Shown: positions 19,654-26,578 of the stretch, in pieces | Numbering within the stretch: the stretch's first letter is position 1 | Layout of the letters: every line of letters begins with the position of its first letter | Assembly: GCA_002358855.1 (NCBI GenBank) | Contig: DEPQ01000011.1 | Location: 28,563-69,050, forward strand | Direction of reading: 5' to 3' | Origin: Bacteroidales bacterium UBA3388 | Lineage (GTDB): Bacteria; Bacteroidota; Bacteroidia; Bacteroidales; P3 | Length of the DNA stretch: 40,488 nucleotides | The notes under the pieces: generated by a model | The model's database searches: none | Told to the model about the DNA's origin: nothing | Seen by the model: only the letters and a program-made list of their open reading frames with translations | Program-made: the position numbers and the translations under genes

Positions 19654-20337
19654 TTAACTTTCTGTTTTTAAAAGTCTTAATTCTTGTTTTTGTTCTTTTG
19701 TTATACGGAAGCTTTCAGTAGCCTTTTGAATGCTTTTGTTGTGAACCCAATGTGAAAGACGGTTTTGGTGAAATATTTTAAGGGTTGAGCCATATTGTTT
19801 AGCCAAAGCGGTTGCAAAAAACCAGGCTTGCATCATTTTTACATAATAGTATTCTGATTTCACATTGCAAACCAGTTCTAAATACTCTTCTTTGAAAGTT
19901 TTTTCTTCAAGAAAAAATCTCATAAGACTCAAAATTCCAAAGCGACAAACGTATTCTTTGTCTGAGGCTATCCATTCCTTTATGTAAACAAGCAATAAAT
20001 CTAAGTTTTCTTTAAATACCTTTGGAGAACAACTATCACAGACCGCCCAATTATCAATATATGGTAAAAAATTGTCTAATAATTTCAAACACTCTTGTAT
20101 ATCTTTTTTCTCTGCAATCAAAAAAGAATGCAAATGATACTCTTCATAATATTTATGAGGAAGGCGATGTAAGAATTGTTCGCTTTCTTTTTGTTTTGCA
20201 AAGTCTTTTGCAATTTTTCTAAGAATCGGCACTCTTACTCCTATGATATTATCTTTACATACATTAGGTATTAACTTTGATTGAAAGTCTTTGTATTCTA
20301 AGTCTTGAAAAGAAAAAAGGGTTTCTTGAATATCCAT
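19654..20337 (-). CDS. AlkD-like DNA alkylation repair glycosylase
   Basis: This 227-residue protein is built of HEAT-like helical pairs typical of the AlkC/AlkD family, which removes bulky or cationic alkylated purines from DNA without flipping the base. The residues that cradle the lesion in AlkD appear to be kept: W97 and D101 (NWAVCD), R132 (CRFGILSL) and W172 (AWFFATALA). I start the gene at the ATG at 20337. A further in-frame ATG at 20367 lies inside the 3' arm of the ferritin terminator and is unlikely to be used. No separate promoter is clear, so expression may come from read-through past that terminator. Confidence 0.9.
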   Translation of the reverse strand: MDIQETLFSFQDLEYKDFQSKLIPNVCKDNIIGVRVPILRKIAKDFAKQKESEQFLHRLPHKYYEEYHLHSFLIAEKKDIQECLKLLDNFLPYIDNWAVCDSCSPKVFKENLDLLLVYIKEWIASDKEYVCRFGILSLMRFFLEEKTFKEEYLELVCNVKSEYYYVKMMQAWFFATALAKQYGSTLKIFHQNRLSHWVHNKSIQKATESFRITKEQKQELRLLKTES

Positions 20338-20347
20338 TTCTAAAAGT

Positions 20348-20393
20348 AAAAAATAAAGCGATTTCATTATGTTTTATTTAATGAAATCGCTTT
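20348..20393 (-). terminator. Strong intrinsic terminator of the ferritin gene
   Basis: Arms 20355-20369 and 20379-20393 form a perfect 15-bp stem with a 9-nt loop. The minus strand continues into T-runs. It lies 20 bp past the ferritin stop codon. Confidence 0.9.
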
Positions 20394-20412
20394 TTGAATT
20401 TTGTATTTCTTA

Positions 20413-20934
20413 TTATTCAGCAGTTGTTGCTATCGGAGTGTAAACTCTTGCTGCAAGTTCTTTGTCTAATTGATACAATCCGTATCCGTTGTCGCCAATT
20501 AATTTTAATTTATCAATAATATCACGTGCGCTTTCTTCTTCTTCAACTTGTTCGTCAATAAACCATTTCAACATTGATTGAGTTGCATAATCTTTTTCTT
20601 CTGTTGCAATGTAATAAAGTTCGTTTATCAAAGAAGTAACCACTCTTTCGTGTTTTAGAGTTTCTTCAAAAGCATCTAAAATACTTTTCCATTCGATTTG
20701 AACCTCTTTTATAGGTTTCAATTCTACCTTTCCTCCTCTTGAAAGCACGAAGTTGAAAATCTTCATTGCGTGATCTTGTTCTTCTTTGAATTGAATATTG
20801 AACCAATTTGCAACTCCTGAAAATCCTTTATCTGACATATCTGCTGACATTGAAAGATAAAGATAAGCAGACCAAAATTCTGCATTTATTTGTGCATTTA
20901 ATGCTTCTTCTAATTTTTTACTTAACATAGACAT
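20413..20934 (-). CDS. ftnA: Non-haem bacterial ferritin
   Basis: This is an iron-storage ferritin of 173 residues, a four-helix-bundle protein that assembles into a 24-mer shell and oxidises Fe(II) for storage. The ferroxidase ligands are present: E19, E52, H55, E96, E128, E131 and E132 in this numbering. If translation starts two codons later at the second Met (MLSKKL), these become 17, 50, 53, 94, 126, 129 and 130, the same numbers as in E. coli FtnA, which slightly favours that start. It is expected to be cytoplasmic. It is a single-gene unit with its own terminator. I could not find a consensus promoter in the 99 bp shared with folC. Confidence 0.96.
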   Translation of the reverse strand: MSMLSKKLEEALNAQINAEFWSAYLYLSMSADMSDKGFSGVANWFNIQFKEEQDHAMKIFNFVLSRGGKVELKPIKEVQIEWKSILDAFEETLKHERVVTSLINELYYIATEEKDYATQSMLKWFIDEQVEEEESARDIIDKLKLIGDNGYGLYQLDKELAARVYTPIATTAE

Positions 20935-21002
20935 TATTTGTTTTGTTTTTTATAATTTTATTTTTTCTTTTTCATATTAACGTAAAAACTTTTTAAAAGT
21001 TG

Positions 21003-21010
21003 TAATTTTG
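21003..21010 (+). promoter_or_regulatory. Putative -7 box for folC
   Basis: TAATTTTG lies 23 bp before the folC ATG and fits TAnnTTTG. I see no good TTTG at the proper distance upstream, so this is weaker than the other promoters listed. Confidence 0.4.
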
Positions 21011-21033
21011 CAAAGAAAAAACTAATTTTTATT

Positions 21034-22323
21034 ATGAATTACCAAGAAACCTTAGATTATTTATACTCTTATTTACCTATGTTTCAAAGAATAGGTGCTG
21101 CTGCTTACAAAGAAGATATTTATAACACAGTTGAATTGATGAAGGCTTTGGGAAATCCTGAAAAAAAGTTCAAATCAATTCATGTTGCAGGCACTAACGG
21201 CAAAGGGTCTTCATCTCACCTAATTGCTTCAATCCTTAGAGAAAAAGGATTAAAGGTTGGACTTCACACCTCGCCACATTTAAAAGATTTTAGAGAGAGA
21301 ATAAAAATCGATAACCAAATGTGCGAGGAGGATTTTGTTGTAAAATTTGTAGAAAACAACAAAGAGTTAATCGAACGCATAAAACCATCATTTTTTGAAA
21401 CAGCAGTTGCAATGGCTTTCACCTATTTCGCACAAGAAAACGTAGATATTGCAATCATAGAAGTAGGAATGGGTGGAAGATTAGACTCTACAAACGTCAT
21501 AAACCCTCTTGCGTGTTTGATAACTAATATTTCTTTTGACCATACTCAATTCTTAGGAAATTCATTGGAAAAGATAGCAGAAGAAAAAGCTGGAATCATT
21601 AAACAAAACACTCCTGTTGTAATTTCTCAAACACAAAACGAAACTCAAAATGTTTTCTTAACAAAAGCAAACGAAAAGAACGCTCCTATATGTTTTGCAG
21701 ATAATTACCTATCTTGTGAAAATATTTCTCATAGTCAAGGTTTGCTAAAAATGGATATTTATCAAAACAAAGCAGAACGTTTAAATAATTTACAATCTTC
21801 TCTTTCGGGTTATTATCAACAAAGGAATATTCTTGGCGTTATTGCATTGATTGATACGCTTAATAAATATCATAATTTCAATATTAGTGATAAAGAAATA
21901 ATTGAGGGAATTAAAAACATATCTTCAAACTTCCCTATTGCAGGTCGTTGGCAAACTCTTTGCAAAAACCCTTTAACAATTTGCGATACAGGACATAATG
22001 AAGACGGATTAAAGTATGTAATTGAACAAATAAAGAATACTCCTCACAAAAAGCTAAGATTTGTTTTGGCAATGGTAAATGACAAAGACGTAAATAAGGT
22101 TTTATCAATGTTGGACAAAGAGGCAGAATATTATCTCTCACAAGCAAAAATACCAAGAGCCTTACCCGTAAATGAATTGGCTGAAAAGGCAAAACAAGCT
22201 GGGCTTTCCTTTACTCAATACGAAACAATCTCGCAAGCATTAGCAAAAGCACAAGAAGAAGCCGGAGAAAATGATTTGGTTTTCGTAGGAGGCTCAACCT
22301 TTACCGTAGCAGAAGTTGTGTAA
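21034..22323 (+). CDS. folC: Folylpolyglutamate synthase / dihydrofolate synthase
   Basis: FolC adds glutamate to dihydropteroate and then further glutamates to folates, using ATP, in the cytoplasm. At 429 residues it has the normal length. The Mur-ligase-type P-loop is VAGTNGKGSSS (residues 51-61). The folate-binding loop HTSPHLKDFRERI follows, then the central-domain signature VEVGMGGRLDSTN as IIEVGMGGRLDSTNV. DTGHNEDG marks the C-terminal domain, and the protein ends FVGGSTFTVAEVV, as usual in this family. It is a stand-alone gene divergent from ferritin and convergent with the membrane protein at 22417. Confidence 0.96.
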   Translation: MNYQETLDYLYSYLPMFQRIGAAAYKEDIYNTVELMKALGNPEKKFKSIHVAGTNGKGSSSHLIASILREKGLKVGLHTSPHLKDFRERIKIDNQMCEEDFVVKFVENNKELIERIKPSFFETAVAMAFTYFAQENVDIAIIEVGMGGRLDSTNVINPLACLITNISFDHTQFLGNSLEKIAEEKAGIIKQNTPVVISQTQNETQNVFLTKANEKNAPICFADNYLSCENISHSQGLLKMDIYQNKAERLNNLQSSLSGYYQQRNILGVIALIDTLNKYHNFNISDKEIIEGIKNISSNFPIAGRWQTLCKNPLTICDTGHNEDGLKYVIEQIKNTPHKKLRFVLAMVNDKDVNKVLSMLDKEAEYYLSQAKIPRALPVNELAEKAKQAGLSFTQYETISQALAKAQEEAGENDLVFVGGSTFTVAEVV

Positions 22324-22345
22324 GTCTAAAAGCTTGAAAAAAAAA

Positions 22346-22393
22346 TCAAAGAAAAATTTAAAAAAATCAAAGAAATAATTTATTAAATGAAAG
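22346..22393. repeat. TCAAAG motifs at 21-bp spacing
   Basis: TCAAAG at 22346 and 22367 and TGAAAG at 22388 are each exactly 21 bp apart, within A-rich DNA after folC. The third copy is the left part of the palindromic terminator. Confidence 0.6.
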
Positions 22394-22419
22394 AAAAAAA
22401 ATTTTTTTTCTTTCATTTA
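22384..22419. terminator. 36-bp perfect palindrome, bidirectional terminator
   Basis: The sequence 22384-22419 equals its own reverse complement, with the centre in A8/T8. It lies between the convergent folC and ligase-like genes and includes the stop codon of the latter (22417-22419). The A/T-rich arms can serve as a terminator in both directions. Confidence 0.8.
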
Positions 22420-23898
22420 TTTTTTTGATTGATTGACAAAGAAAAAATTCCAACAACAATACATCATTATCCCTGCTTGATTGTCTAAGGTGTCTTCGCT
22501 AAAAAACGAGATTAACATAATTGCAAGAAAAATTATATAGTAAGGGTTTTTATTTAGCGAGAAACGAAACATTGGATAGAATAAAAACGCAAACCAAATA
22601 AGCAATCCTATTATTCCATAACTAAAAACAATTGAAAAATATTGATTATGCGTTCTCATATTAGTGTCTGCTAATTCAGAATTATTGATTTCTAATTGTT
22701 TTTTCAATTCTCGTGGAGCATTTCCTGTGCCTACTCCTATTAAAAGATTGTTTTTAATTACCTCAAAACTGTTTTCCCAAAGCTCAATCTTTTGAATTAG
22801 AGAAGAGCCCTTTACTTTATTTTCTTTTTCATAAGCTTCAATTTCATAGAAAGTAGAATACAAACGTGATTTCAAAGGTATTTTTTCTGCATAGACATAA
22901 TTAGGAATCCCTTTCTTTATATTTTCTAAATCTTTTTCCGATAGTTTTTCCCAACCCTTTAAATTCTTTTCATAGCCCTTTGAATTTAAATATCTAATTG
23001 CTATATCAACATAGAGAAACTCCCCTTCTTTTGATTTGCAAACTGCATTTCTATCTTCTTTCAAATATTTCTCTACTCCTTCTTGCATTTGCGAGTAATC
23101 AACCTTATCAAAAATATAATTTCCGTTTTCAATAATCATATTTTCTTTTACCTCTCCATTCTTAGGCACAAAGTAATCTTTGTAATAGTAGGAAAGGCAA
23201 GAAATAATTGCAAAAACAAAAAGAGAAAATACTGAGATAAATATTGCAAAAGCTGTTTTATTTTTTTTCTTAAAAAGAAAATAAGTTGGAATAATAAAAA
23301 ACAAAACGACAAAACTAATAACGACTCCGGTTAATGCAGAGGTTAGAATCATATATGCTTCAAACCACAAGGCAAGTAATAGAAAAAGAATTTTTTTATT
23401 TTGAATGCAATAAACAACTATAAAAGATGAGGCAAGGGTTAAATGAAGTGCAAAACGAATATGAGAACAAAACGGCATAATTGTGCGAACATCAGGATTT
23501 TCTATTGTAAGAAAATTAAACATTCCTATAAAGGTTGCAACAAGTAGCGAAAGAATATAAGCCCAAGCATAGATTTTAAGATTTTTTCTCTCTTGTAAAT
23601 CAAGATTCATTAGATATAGAGGCACAATTAAAAAAGGCAAAGATTTTTCTAATTGTTTCCAAGCCTCACTTCCCCCTCCGCTCCAAATCATTCCAAGACA
23701 TATCAATGCAAAGAAAGAAAAAACTGCTATTAAAACATCTTTTGAATAGGATTTTATACGGGACTTGTCTGCAAAAACAAACCTTAGTGCCATAAAAACC
23801 ATAGCAAATGACATCAAAGCGTGAGAAAAAATCATTCCCACAATGCTAAGACAAATTATTGCAATGTCTAAATACGAAGAATCTAACTTATGCTTCAT
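22417..23898 (-). CDS. O-antigen ligase/polymerase-like membrane protein
   Basis: This is a 493-residue polytopic membrane protein of the O-antigen ligase/Wzy type (Wzy_C). About five to six hydrophobic segments lie on each side of the middle. A large hydrophilic, presumably periplasmic loop of roughly 170 residues (about 230-400) contains ELWENSFEVIKNNLLIGVGTGN and then MRTHNQYFS. These two motifs, with the conserved G-G and the H in THN, are typical of WaaL and Wzy enzymes, which join or polymerise lipid-linked glycans on the periplasmic face of the inner membrane. I start at the ATG at 23898; an in-frame TTG at 23943 is less likely. There are no other glycan genes beside it, so whether it is a ligase, a polymerase or a protein-glycosylation transferase cannot be told. 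Confidence 0.88.
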   Translation of the reverse strand: MKHKLDSSYLDIAIICLSIVGMIFSHALMSFAMVFMALRFVFADKSRIKSYSKDVLIAVFSFFALICLGMIWSGGGSEAWKQLEKSLPFLIVPLYLMNLDLQERKNLKIYAWAYILSLLVATFIGMFNFLTIENPDVRTIMPFCSHIRFALHLTLASSFIVVYCIQNKKILFLLLALWFEAYMILTSALTGVVISFVVLFFIIPTYFLFKKKNKTAFAIFISVFSLFVFAIISCLSYYYKDYFVPKNGEVKENMIIENGNYIFDKVDYSQMQEGVEKYLKEDRNAVCKSKEGEFLYVDIAIRYLNSKGYEKNLKGWEKLSEKDLENIKKGIPNYVYAEKIPLKSRLYSTFYEIEAYEKENKVKGSSLIQKIELWENSFEVIKNNLLIGVGTGNAPRELKKQLEINNSELADTNMRTHNQYFSIVFSYGIIGLLIWFAFLFYPMFRFSLNKNPYYIIFLAIMLISFFSEDTLDNQAGIMMYCCWNFFFVNQSKK

Positions 23899-23935
23899 AA
23901 TTGCCAATAAAACTAAAAACAAGTTTAAATTATTG

Positions 23936-23966
23936 TTTGACAACTTAAAAATAAGTTATATCTTTG
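23936..23966 (+). promoter_or_regulatory. Promoter of the arcC-argF operon
   Basis: TTTG (23936-23939), a 19-bp spacer and TATCTTTG (23959-23966) match the Bacteroidota consensus. The leader to the carbamate kinase ATG is about 23 nt. Confidence 0.75.
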
Positions 23967-23995
23967 CATTTTATTTTTTACACGTAACAATAAAT

Positions 23996-24934
23996 ATGAA
24001 GAAATTAGCAGTAGTTGCCTTTGGTGGAAACGCACTTTTGAGAAGCGGACAAAAGGGTACTTATCAAGAACAAATACACAATGTAACTGAAACTTGTAGT
24101 TCACTTTCTAACCTTTTGAAACAAGGTTATAATTTGGTGATTGGACACGGTAATGGTCCACAAGTTGGAAACGTAATGCTTCAACACGAAGGTGGAAAAA
24201 AGCATTTCAATATAGAATCTATGCCAATGGATTTTTGTGTTGCTGAAACACAAGGTTCAATCGGTTATTTGATAGAACAAGGTTTCAGAAATGTTTTTGC
24301 AAAAGAAAACATTGACAGAAAAGTCTTAACTTTACTTACACAAGTTGTAGTAGATGAAAAAGATTCTGCTTTCCAAAATCCAGTAAAGCCTGTTGGTCCT
24401 TACTATACTAAGGAAGAAGCTGATGCTTTTGCTGCTGAAACAGGAGCAAAATATGCAAAGGATTCTAAAAGTGATAAATATCGTAAGGTTGTTGCTTCAC
24501 CTAAGCCTTTAAAAATAAACAATATTGAAATTGTAAAGCAACTTGCCTTAGAAGGGAACGTAGTTGTAACTGTTGGAGGTGGCGGAATTCCTGTTGTAGA
24601 AGAAAACGGAGTAAGAGGAGTTGAAGCAGTAATTGATAAAGACTTAGCTTCTGCATTAACAGCAGTTGAAATCGGAGCTGATGAGTTTTATATTCTTACA
24701 GATGTGCCTAAGGTATATATCAATTTCCGTCAACCTGATGAAAAAGCCTTAGATGTACTTACTGTAAAAGAGGCAGAAGATTTGCTTTCACAAGGACAAT
24801 TTGGTGAAGGTTCAATGGCACCAAAAGTAAGAGCAGCTTTACACTTTGTAAAGAATGGAGGAAAAGAATGTATCATTACAGAAGCAGGACAACTTTCTAA
24901 TCCTTCTTGCGGAACAAGAATAATAAAAGAATAG
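23996..24934 (+). CDS. arcC: Carbamate kinase
   Basis: This 312-residue kinase catalyses the reversible transfer of phosphate between carbamoyl phosphate and ADP, giving ATP, CO2 and ammonia in the catabolic direction. Family signs are VAFGGNALL (residues 6-14), GHGNGPQVGNV, VDEKDSAFQNPVKPVGPYY, TVGGGGIPVV, AVIDKDLASA and the end NPSCGTRI. The ATG at 23996 gives the usual length; longer frames run into the divergent gene. Ornithine carbamoyltransferase follows 29 bp later, so the pair can run the lower half of arginine or citrulline fermentation: citrulline plus phosphate to ornithine and carbamoyl phosphate, then ATP. Arginine deiminase is not in the window. Confidence 0.97.
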   Translation: MKKLAVVAFGGNALLRSGQKGTYQEQIHNVTETCSSLSNLLKQGYNLVIGHGNGPQVGNVMLQHEGGKKHFNIESMPMDFCVAETQGSIGYLIEQGFRNVFAKENIDRKVLTLLTQVVVDEKDSAFQNPVKPVGPYYTKEEADAFAAETGAKYAKDSKSDKYRKVVASPKPLKINNIEIVKQLALEGNVVVTVGGGGIPVVEENGVRGVEAVIDKDLASALTAVEIGADEFYILTDVPKVYINFRQPDEKALDVLTVKEAEDLLSQGQFGEGSMAPKVRAALHFVKNGGKECIITEAGQLSNPSCGTRIIKE

Positions 24935-24963
24935 TCTATTATAAACAATTAAAATTTTTAATT

Positions 24964-25965
24964 ATGGGATTTAATTTAAGAAACAGAAACTTTTTGAAAT
25001 TATTGGATTTCACTCCAAAAGAAATTCAATATATGTTGGATTTAGCAAGAGATTTAAAAAGAGCTAAATATGCAGGTACTGAACAACCAAGATTAAAAGG
25101 TAAAAACATAGCTTTGATTTTTGAAAAGACATCTACTCGTACTCGTTGTGCGTTTGAAGTAGCTGCTCACGACCAAGGAGCTCACGTTACTTACCTTGGA
25201 CCTTCTGGTTCTCAAATCGGAGTTAAAGAATCTATGGCTGACACTGCTCGTGTATTGGGTAGAATGTTTGATGGTATAGAATATCGTGGTTTTGAACAAA
25301 AAATCGTTGAAGAATTAGCACAACACGCTGGTGTTCCTGTATGGAATGGTCTTACAAACGAGTTTCACCCAACTCAAATCTTGGCTGACTTCCTTACAAT
25401 GATGGAACACACTGACAAACCATTGAATAAAGTTTCTTATGCTTACATTGGAGATGCTCGTTACAACATGGGTAACTCTCTTATGGTAGGTGGAGTAAAA
25501 ATGGGAATGGATGTAAGAATCGTTGCTCCAAAAGGACTTCAACCAGATGCAGAATTAGTTGCTACTTGCCAAGAAATAGCAAAAGAAACTGGTGCTACAT
25601 TAACTATAACTGACAATGTAGCAGAAGGTGTTAAAGGTTGTGATTTCTTATACACTGACGTATGGGTATCAATGGGAGAACCAGCAGAAGTTTGGGCTGA
25701 AAGAATCGCTTTATTGAAACCTTACCAAGTAAATAAAGAAATGATGGAAATGACAGGTAATCCAAAATGTAAATTTATGCACTGCTTACCTGCTTACCAC
25801 AACTTAGAAACACAAGTAGGTCGTGATGTTTACAAACAATTCGGCTTAGATGGAGTTGAAGTTACAGAAGAAGTTTTTGAAAGTGAAAACTCTATCGTAT
25901 TCGATGAAGCAGAAAACCGTATGCATACAATAAAAGCAGTTATGGTTGCAACACTTGGCGACTAA
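24964..25965 (+). CDS. argF: Ornithine carbamoyltransferase
   Basis: This 333-residue enzyme interconverts ornithine plus carbamoyl phosphate with citrulline plus phosphate in the cytoplasm. The carbamoyl-phosphate loop STRTRCAFEVAA is intact, as are the FHPTQILAD motif and the ornithine-binding HCLPAYH. Its position directly after carbamate kinase suggests the catabolic (ArcB) role, though the anabolic role (ArgF) is equally possible in chemistry. Its codons favour GGT, GCT, CGT and TCT more than its neighbours do, which suggests high expression. The real start is the ATG at 24964, after the arcC stop codon. A terminator follows 20 bp past the stop. Confidence 0.97.
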   Translation: MGFNLRNRNFLKLLDFTPKEIQYMLDLARDLKRAKYAGTEQPRLKGKNIALIFEKTSTRTRCAFEVAAHDQGAHVTYLGPSGSQIGVKESMADTARVLGRMFDGIEYRGFEQKIVEELAQHAGVPVWNGLTNEFHPTQILADFLTMMEHTDKPLNKVSYAYIGDARYNMGNSLMVGGVKMGMDVRIVAPKGLQPDAELVATCQEIAKETGATLTITDNVAEGVKGCDFLYTDVWVSMGEPAEVWAERIALLKPYQVNKEMMEMTGNPKCKFMHCLPAYHNLETQVGRDVYKQFGLDGVEVTEEVFESENSIVFDEAENRMHTIKAVMVATLGD

Positions 25966-25985
25966 TTGCTTTGCAATCTTAATAG

Positions 25986-26022
25986 AAATAAGGGAGGAAT
26001 TTAATTCTTCCCTTATTTTTTT
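25986..26022 (+). terminator. Intrinsic terminator of the arcC-argF operon
   Basis: Arms 25986-25999 and 26005-26018 form a 14-bp stem with one G-U pair and a 5-nt loop. A long T-run follows. Confidence 0.9.
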
Positions 26023-26120
26023 GTTTTTTTTCTTTGCTTTTTTAGAATTTTCCTTAGGATTTTTAAAATTTTTCTTTGCTTTTTTGAGTTTTTTCTTTGC
26101 TTTTTTTTCAAAGACTTTGT
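26011..26120. repeat. T-rich 21-bp periodic array (CTTTG units)
   Basis: CTTAT at 26011, CTTTG at 26032, CTTAG at 26053, and CTTTG at 26074 and 26095 follow each other at exactly 21 bp. CTTTG at 26115 is 20 bp further on. T-tracts fill the spaces. No gene is seen here; small frames across it are low-complexity. Confidence 0.7.
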
Positions 26121-26130
26121 TTCAGATTTT

Positions 26131-26230
26131 TATCCTCCGTTGATAAAGTTTTATCCTCCGTTGGTAAAGTTTTATCCTCGGAGGATAATTTGTTACCATC
26201 GGAGAGTAATAGTGTTACGATCGGAGCAAA
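26131..26230. repeat. 21-bp array of 15-bp dyads (TAYC-N7-GRTA)
   Basis: Four 15-bp dyads start at 26131, 26152, 26173 and 26194, exactly 21 bp apart. Their sequences are TATCCTCCGTTGATA, TATCCTCCGTTGGTA, TATCCTCGGAGGATA and TACCATCGGAGAGTA. The third is a perfect inverted repeat around a central G. A half unit (TACGATCGGAG) starts at 26216. The array continues the CTTTG array upstream and ends 28 bp before the -33 box of the zor leader promoter. Confidence 0.85.
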
Positions 26231-26257
26231 ATTTTCTAAAACAAAGCAAAGGCTTTT

Positions 26258-26288
26258 TTTGTCGTTACTAAAAAATGTTTTACCTTTG
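26258..26288 (+). promoter_or_regulatory. Promoter upstream of the Zorya-like operon
   Basis: TTTG (26258-26261), a 19-bp spacer and TACCTTTG (26281-26288) match the Bacteroidota consensus exactly. Transcription from about 26295 would include the structured RNA below and, after read-through, the three zor genes. A small hairpin (AAAGC/GCTTT) lies directly before it. No second consensus promoter is seen between the RNA and zorA. Confidence 0.7.
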
Positions 26289-26343
26289 TATGCTGAATTT
26301 TAAAACATAGAAAACGAAAAGAAAGTAAAGAAAAAATAAAATT

Positions 26344-26525
26344 AAAAGACGGATAAAAAGCGTTTTTACTTATTATTATACGTCTGAAATCTCGACAATT
26401 TCAAACAATATGCTAATAAGAATAAGTGGAAAACGCTCACGAGTATATCGTGGGCTTTTCTTATTTAGCATATTAGGTAGTCGAGAACCTCAGACGTTAG
26501 TAAGATAAGGCTCACGTCTTTTTTT
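26344..26525 (+). ncRNA. Candidate structured leader RNA with alternative terminator
   Basis: The sequence folds into a nested rod. The outer stem is AAAAGACG (26344-26351) with CGTCTTTT (26515-26522). Inside it are CTTAT/ATAAG (26369-26373, 26505-26509), ACGTCTGA/TCAGACGT (26380-26387, 26490-26497), TCTCGAC/GTCGAGA (26390-26396, 26480-26486), an asymmetric loop, AATATGCTA/TAGCATATT (26407-26415, 26466-26474), AATAA/TTATT, and an apical hairpin GAAAA-c-GCTCACGA/TCGTGGGC-TTTTC with a 5-nt loop (26429-26460). AGACGT (26492-26497) can instead pair with ACGTCT (26514-26519), directly before seven T, which makes a weak terminator. It could be an attenuator for the zor operon or a separate RNA of about 180-230 nt; the rod shape and size recall 6S RNA. 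No reverse transcriptase is nearby, so a retron is unlikely. Confidence 0.6.
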
Positions 26526-26578
26526 AATGTCTTTTCATTCGACAATGATTGAAAAATAAATTAAAAAAAACACTTGTG

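Noticed and set aside
26131..26230. CRISPR array
   Set aside because: The 21-bp spacing leaves only 6-7 bp between dyads, there are no unique spacers of normal length and no cas genes.
26344..26525. Retron msr-msd RNA
   Set aside because: Complementary ends and a long hairpin resemble a retron, but no reverse transcriptase gene is in the window.
26549..26578. Ten-residue N-terminal extension of ZorA from a TTG
   Set aside because: The extension is Lys-rich and low-complexity, and the ATG at 26579 leads directly into the first membrane helix.
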